The position numbers were made by a program, and so were the translations under genes. The notes below the pieces were generated by a model. The model saw nothing but the letters and a program-made list of their open reading frames with translations. It made no database searches and was not told the origin of the DNA. A DNA stretch of 64,000 nucleotides, taken from Deltaproteobacteria bacterium (GTDB taxonomy: Bacteria; Desulfobacterota; Syntrophobacteria; Syntrophobacterales; Syntrophobacteraceae). Of this stretch, positions 60,151 through 64,000 are shown piece after piece. How positions within the stretch are numbered: the first letter of the stretch is position 1; every line of letters starts with the position of its first letter. The stretch is taken from the NCBI GenBank assembly GCA_012517315.1, contig JAAYVE010000046.1, forward strand, positions 62,001 through 126,000. The letters are read 5' to 3'.

Positions 60151-62241
60151 TCACTCCTTGTTTGAAAATCGATGGATCAAGGGGGAATCTTCTGCAGACC
60201 AGGTTTTTTTCATGGTCACTTTCCCCTCCTGGACAACGAGTGCGCTGTATGAGCCGTAATGGGGTACCTTTCCGGCAAGAGCGACGGCTGCATCGCGGGA
60301 GAAGGCGAGCATCAGTCCAACCTTTTTGTCTGCGTCGATGCCCGATTTCAAGGTGAAGAAGGCTCCCTCGGCGGCCCGGCTGAACACGCCGCCATCAAGG
60401 ATGAAACGGTCTCTATCCAGACTCAGGACATCTGGAAGGACAGGCATCAGATTCCTTGAACGAGGTAATCCGAAAAGGAGCAGATCTTTTCCCTTCAGTT
60501 GGGCGGGTTCGATTTGCCTCTCGTTCAGCAGGGGCAATTCCCGGTGACCGAGGCCCGAGAGGAGGATCCTTGCGGCGTCTCCGTACGTTTCAAAGGAGTC
60601 ATCCGCCACGATGGCAACGAGATCATCGGATCCCTTGATGCTGTTCACGTCGGGGGGAATCTCCCGGGAATCCAGACGCCGGAAGAGGTGTGCATCGGGG
60701 TCCACCAGGAGCTGTTTCGGCTCAAAGTGCGTCTCCCAGGCAAAGGGAGTCGTACTGCCAATGGCTCGGATTTCCGTCTCCATCGTGCCCCCAGCGACTT
60801 CGAGTTTCATCGGCACCAGAAGCTCGAAAACGGGCTCTTCCTGCAGCAGAAGCCCCGTTACCCGCCAACGCCCGCCCACTCTGGTGAGCCGTAGATCCTC
60901 CAGCCTGAGTGTGGGGGCACCGGGACGGTTCACCCACTGGCGGAAGAAGGCCTGGAAATCTTCCCTGGAATCGGCGGAGAGGGCTGTTGCGAAATCACTC
61001 CACGTGGCTTCCTGGAACAATCGCGTCCGATACACCTCCCCCAGACCCCTCCAGAACCTCTCCTCCCCGGCAAGTCTTCTCGCCATGTGGAAGATCATGG
61101 CCGATTTCCCGTATCCTACCGCCCTCGAAGCCGCATTGTGGCCCCCGATGAACCGGCTGAGGGGGAAGTCCTCGTTGGGGGCGACGAGGTTGGAATACTT
61201 CCTAAGAATGCCCATGCGGTAGACTTTGGCCTCCTCGGGGGAGGATTGCTCCTTGTAAAGGTAGTCAGCCACATACGTGGTGAGACCCTCGGACCAGTTT
61301 CCTTTGGCATAGTCCACGAACACACCGTTTCCCCACCACGAGTGGGCCACCTCATGTCCCAGGCTCGTGTCCACTATGAAGGGCAACCGGATGACATCAC
61401 TGCCCAGAAGGGTGTAGGAGGGGAATCCGTAACCTGTGGGAAGGAAATTCTCCACCACCGCGAACTTGGAGAAGGGGTAAGGTCCGAATAACTTTTCATA
61501 CATGGGAATGTAACGGGAGAGTGCTGCCAGGTAGGGGCCGGAAAACCTCTCCGTTTGGGGAAAGTGGTAAAAATAGGTGGGCACGTTTCCCACTTGGCCG
61601 GTCTTCACTTGGTAGAGCCCCCCCGACAGGGAGAGACCCCGAACTGGGTGATCGATTTTCCAGACGAAAACCGCTTTTTCCCCGACTTGTTTTCGCTCCA
61701 GGAGCCTTCCGGCCGTCACCACCTCCATGGCCTTGGGTACCTCGATTTCCAGGCGGTAAGTTGAGTAAGTGTCAGGGATATCAGGGTACCACCCGGCCCC
61801 GTCCATCAGAATGAACTTGTCCTCGGTTATGATGCCCACAGCTCCGAAATTGCGACTTTCGTGGTATTCGGCTCGCGTTGGCATTGCATCGCGGAAACGG
61901 GCCTCGTATTTGACGGCGATGGACCCCTTTCCGACGGGACCAGGGTCCTTGGGATGGATGCGAAGGGTTCCCTTTTCAAAACGGTAGGATTGGCCCACTC
62001 CATTCACGGCTACCGAGAGGATGTGCACATCCGGGCGAAGGGCCAGGCGGATTTCCATGTCCCGCCCTTCCATGTCCAACGTGATGGTGTCCGCCGCCTT
62101 GATGGTCGACGAAGTGGTCTCCAGGCTCACGCGGATGTCATGATGAACAACGCGATCGAGGGCATTCGCATTTTGTACTGGACCGACCAGGAACAGTCCA
62201 AGCAAATAAGGCAAGCACGCGCGTCTAAGCCTCGTTTCCAT
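60151..62241 (-). CDS. Exported M1-family metallopeptidase with C-terminal extension
   Basis: A 696-residue zinc peptidase. A signal peptide (RRACLPYLLGLFLVGP) is followed by an N-terminal beta domain and the gluzincin catalytic site HEVAHSWWGN, with the third zinc ligand Glu 18 residues on in NWSEGLTTYVADYL. The usual GxMEN exopeptidase motif is not obvious; the equivalent region reads VVENFLPTGYGFPSYT, so substrate preference may differ from classical aminopeptidases. The last 200 residues form an additional beta-rich part with no catalytic motif. ATG at the complement of 62239-62241 was chosen because the signal peptide begins there; the frame is open 24 codons upstream. It is the first gene of an operon with the ChaN-like gene. 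Confidence 0.85.
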   Translation of the reverse strand: METRLRRACLPYLLGLFLVGPVQNANALDRVVHHDIRVSLETTSSTIKAADTITLDMEGRDMEIRLALRPDVHILSVAVNGVGQSYRFEKGTLRIHPKDPGPVGKGSIAVKYEARFRDAMPTRAEYHESRNFGAVGIITEDKFILMDGAGWYPDIPDTYSTYRLEIEVPKAMEVVTAGRLLERKQVGEKAVFVWKIDHPVRGLSLSGGLYQVKTGQVGNVPTYFYHFPQTERFSGPYLAALSRYIPMYEKLFGPYPFSKFAVVENFLPTGYGFPSYTLLGSDVIRLPFIVDTSLGHEVAHSWWGNGVFVDYAKGNWSEGLTTYVADYLYKEQSSPEEAKVYRMGILRKYSNLVAPNEDFPLSRFIGGHNAASRAVGYGKSAMIFHMARRLAGEERFWRGLGEVYRTRLFQEATWSDFATALSADSREDFQAFFRQWVNRPGAPTLRLEDLRLTRVGGRWRVTGLLLQEEPVFELLVPMKLEVAGGTMETEIRAIGSTTPFAWETHFEPKQLLVDPDAHLFRRLDSREIPPDVNSIKGSDDLVAIVADDSFETYGDAARILLSGLGHRELPLLNERQIEPAQLKGKDLLLFGLPRSRNLMPVLPDVLSLDRDRFILDGGVFSRAAEGAFFTLKSGIDADKKVGLMLAFSRDAAVALAGKVPHYGSYSALVVQEGKVTMKKTWSAEDSPLIHRFSNKE

Positions 62242-62544
62242 CCTCAATTCATCTCTCTCTCGGTTGAAACCACGAACGATGGCCCATCGAATCGAAAAGA
62301 TCCATACTCCCATTCACATTGTTCCGGCAGCTTCTTATGCGGTGAGGGCCAAAAAGCTCTGGGAAAATATAATCATCAGAGTTGTTCCTGCACATCCCAC
62401 CCTCACATCGGGCCATGGCCCCATGGGGAATTTCGGGGATCTCGCCGTTGATCTTGTTGAAGAGGGCCTTTAATTTGTTGGGACAGGGTCTTAGAAGGGA
62501 TGTGGGGAATCGACGAAAAGAGGGAAAATATGGAGGTATCTCTC
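62242..62544. other. Divergent intergenic region
   Basis: About 300 bases between the M1 peptidase operon (leftward) and the flavoprotein gene (rightward). No coding frame or clear promoter pair was recognised. Confidence 0.4.
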
Positions 62545-62943
62545 ATGGATATGAAACAGTTGAAGGATTATTTCAGCACCACCAAAGGACATGGTGTCCT
62601 GGCCACTTCCAGCGGTGAAGGGCTCCTCAACCAGGCAGTGTTTGCCCGGCCTCACTTCATGGACGATGAAACGGTGGCGTTCATCATGCCTCACAAACTG
62701 ACGCACAGGAATCTACAGGAAAACCCCCATGCAGCTTACCTCTTTATGGAGACGGGCCCTGGTTACCGGGGCAAGAGACTCTATCTCACGAAAGTGAGGG
62801 AGGAGCAGGACACGGAGTTGTTGTACTCCCTTCGCAGGCGCACTTATCCCGATGAAGACGAGAAGAGGGAAGGACCGCGTTTTTTGGTGTTCTTTCGGGT
62901 GGACATGAGTCTCCCACTCATCGGAACGGGAGGCGGTTCCTGA
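62545..62943 (+). CDS. Pyridoxamine-5'-phosphate-oxidase-like FMN-binding split-barrel protein
   Basis: A 132-residue split-barrel protein: MKQLKDYFSTTKGHGVLAT, NQAVFARPHFMDDETVAF, LQENPHAAYLFME and GYRGKRLYLTKV. These are the features of small PNPOx-like proteins that bind FMN, F420 or haem; the particular cofactor cannot be told from sequence. ATG 62545 is chosen because GGAGG lies eight bases upstream; ATG 62530 and 62551 are alternatives. It stands alone. Confidence 0.8.
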   Translation: MDMKQLKDYFSTTKGHGVLATSSGEGLLNQAVFARPHFMDDETVAFIMPHKLTHRNLQENPHAAYLFMETGPGYRGKRLYLTKVREEQDTELLYSLRRRTYPDEDEKREGPRFLVFFRVDMSLPLIGTGGGS

Positions 62944-63282
62944 TCGTTTGCCTCCTCCGGAATTGCGAAGTGGATCGCACTGCCGGTATCTCGCGCCCTG
63001 TGCCGTGGAGATTTTTTCGGGAAAGCATTCAGGAAGGACGCAAGAAAGCGCGACTCTTACGGGCTGTCCCGGACTGCCCTCCGAAACTTTTCCACCGGGA
63101 TTCGAGGGGGGTCCGAGACAGCATTGTGATGGTTGCGTAATGGATTGAACGGTGAAGTCAGGGGCGATGGGAAAGTAAGGCTTCTGGAACCCCAGGAGCG
63201 TCTATTCACAACCTCAGGGGCGACGGGCAGCGAAGAGACAGGCAGGTGAGTGCAGTTCTCTTTATATTGCGCCCAACAGGAT
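62944..63282. other. No gene seen
   Basis: About 340 bases between converging genes. No terminator with a clear T-run and no convincing coding frame was found. Confidence 0.4.
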
Positions 63283-64000
63283 TCATCGCATTATTTCCAT
63301 CTGTCCGAGGTCCATGATGAGCACCCTAGAAGGATTTACACTCTTTTTTTCCATGGTTCGCCTGAGATCTAGAGCGGGATATCCCGCAGGTTCGTTCCCA
63401 AGGCGAAACGTTCCCCACTGAGTCGGGACGAGGAAGTGGGCACCGAGATCCTCGAAGGCTTCCAGCACTTCCTGGGCGTTCATGTGTGCGTAGTGCATGA
63501 ACCATCTGGGATGATATGCCGTGAGAGGAAGGAGGGCATAGTCGATGCCCGGATACTTTGTGCCTATTTCCTTGTAGCCGATGAAATAGCCGCTGTCCCC
63601 CCCGATGTACACTGTCCTGCCCGGTGCCATGAGAAGGAAACTGGCCCACAAAGTACGGTTGCGCCACTGGCCGATACGGATGGACCAGTGCTGAGCCGGA
63701 AGGCAAACCAACCGCATGTTTTCTGGCAGTTCCAATGTTTGCCACCAATCCATCTCCGTCACCCTCCTCATTCCCAGGTTTTCCAAGGTTCCCTTGAGCC
63801 CGAGGGGAACGAACACCCGCTCCGTGTGCGCGAGGCCGCGGACGGTGGGGGCGTCCAGGTGGTCGTAATGGTTGTGCGTGACGATCAGATTCAACTTCAG
63901 GCCAAGTGCGTTCAGTTCCTGGAGACTTAAGGCCGGAGGTGTCTTTCGCTTGGGTACGAGAGCCCGGTCCGTGAGGATGGGATCGATGATCCAATAGCTC
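63283..64000 (-). CDS. UlaG/NAPE-PLD-like metallo-beta-lactamase-fold hydrolase, 5' end outside the window
   Basis: On the minus strand the frame is open from the right edge of the window (SYWIIDPILTDR) to the stop at 63283, about 238 residues. The metal-binding motif THNHYDHLD (HxHxDH variant) is followed by PAQHWSIRIGQWRNRTLWAS, the glycine/Asp motif VYIGGDSGYFIGY and a final histidine in MHYAHMNAQEVLEAFEDL. These match the UlaG/NAPE-phospholipase-D-like group of MBL-fold hydrolases, which includes lactonases and phosphodiesterases; the substrate is unknown. The start lies beyond 64000. Confidence 0.8.
   Translation of the reverse strand, partial: SYWIIDPILTDRALVPKRKTPPALSLQELNALGLKLNLIVTHNHYDHLDAPTVRGLAHTERVFVPLGLKGTLENLGMRRVTEMDWWQTLELPENMRLVCLPAQHWSIRIGQWRNRTLWASFLLMAPGRTVYIGGDSGYFIGYKEIGTKYPGIDYALLPLTAYHPRWFMHYAHMNAQEVLEAFEDLGAHFLVPTQWGTFRLGNEPAGYPALDLRRTMEKKSVNPSRVLIMDLGQMEIMR

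Noticed and set aside
1-64000. tRNA, rRNA or CRISPR features
   Set aside because: No cloverleaf-like sequence, conserved rRNA segment or regularly spaced repeat array was recognised anywhere in the window.

Overview
The window looks like chromosomal DNA from an anaerobic deltaproteobacterium (Desulfobacterota), probably a sulfate reducer or syntroph related to Syntrophobacter. That placement is inference. It rests on gene content (split B12 acyl-CoA mutase, glutaconate-type CoA-transferase, double-cubane-cluster protein with activase, multihaem cytochrome, many multi-PAS and Cys-rich histidine kinases) and on moderately GC-rich coding sequence. No rRNA, tRNA or CRISPR array was seen.

Layout. 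(1) 1-6187: accessory, IS-damaged DNA. It holds a partial hypothetical gene, an ISAs1-type transposase relic, a very GC-rich block (tandem DsrC-like protein, CobW GTPase with an unknown N-terminal half, a beheaded metallo-hydrolase) and an IS3-family element with frameshifts. (2) 6515-9312: YajD-type HNH nuclease, a fused magnesium-chelatase-type I/D protein and a small conserved protein. (3) 9500-17308: a leftward operon (polytopic membrane protein, CoA-transferase alpha and beta) diverges from a rightward operon (acyl-CoA mutase large subunit, B12-binding subunit, MeaB). The mutase carries Phe and Gln where methylmalonyl-CoA mutase has Tyr and Arg, as in isobutyryl-CoA mutase. (4) 17393-21134: gene-poor DNA, an unrecognised exported protein and a second decayed IS3-family element. 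(5) 21317-23471: radical SAM/SPASM protein converging on PrmA. (6) 23603-30791: a tightly coupled four-gene unit of PhnD-like lipoprotein, Cys-rich histidine kinase, receiver-only regulator and a 1259-residue protein joining a PEP-synthase-like phosphotransfer module, a Cys-based phosphatase and a YkgJ-like Cys domain. This is the best candidate for an undescribed system. (7) 30821-38492: CheX, YihG-type acyltransferase, a HEAT-repeat protein and a frameshifted HD-GYP protein sharing an N-terminal domain, TerC, and a small HAD protein. (8) 38818-43227: double-cubane-cluster protein with its ATPase, and a diadenylate-cyclase-like protein. (9) 43613-53016: tetrahaem cytochrome plus a haem-motif hybrid kinase and two regulators, a SlyD-like isomerase, and a GAF/multi-PAS hybrid kinase. 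(10) 53051-64000: a stand-alone molybdopterin enzyme, a frameshifted Ig-like surface protein, a ChaN-like protein with an M1 peptidase, a PNPOx-like flavoprotein and a partial UlaG-like hydrolase.

Together the genes suggest B12-dependent carbon-skeleton rearrangement of CoA thioesters, low-potential electron chemistry, and heavy investment in redox or ligand sensing by Cys-rich and haem-bearing kinases. Three otherwise intact genes carry single-base frameshifts, which may be real decay or assembly error.
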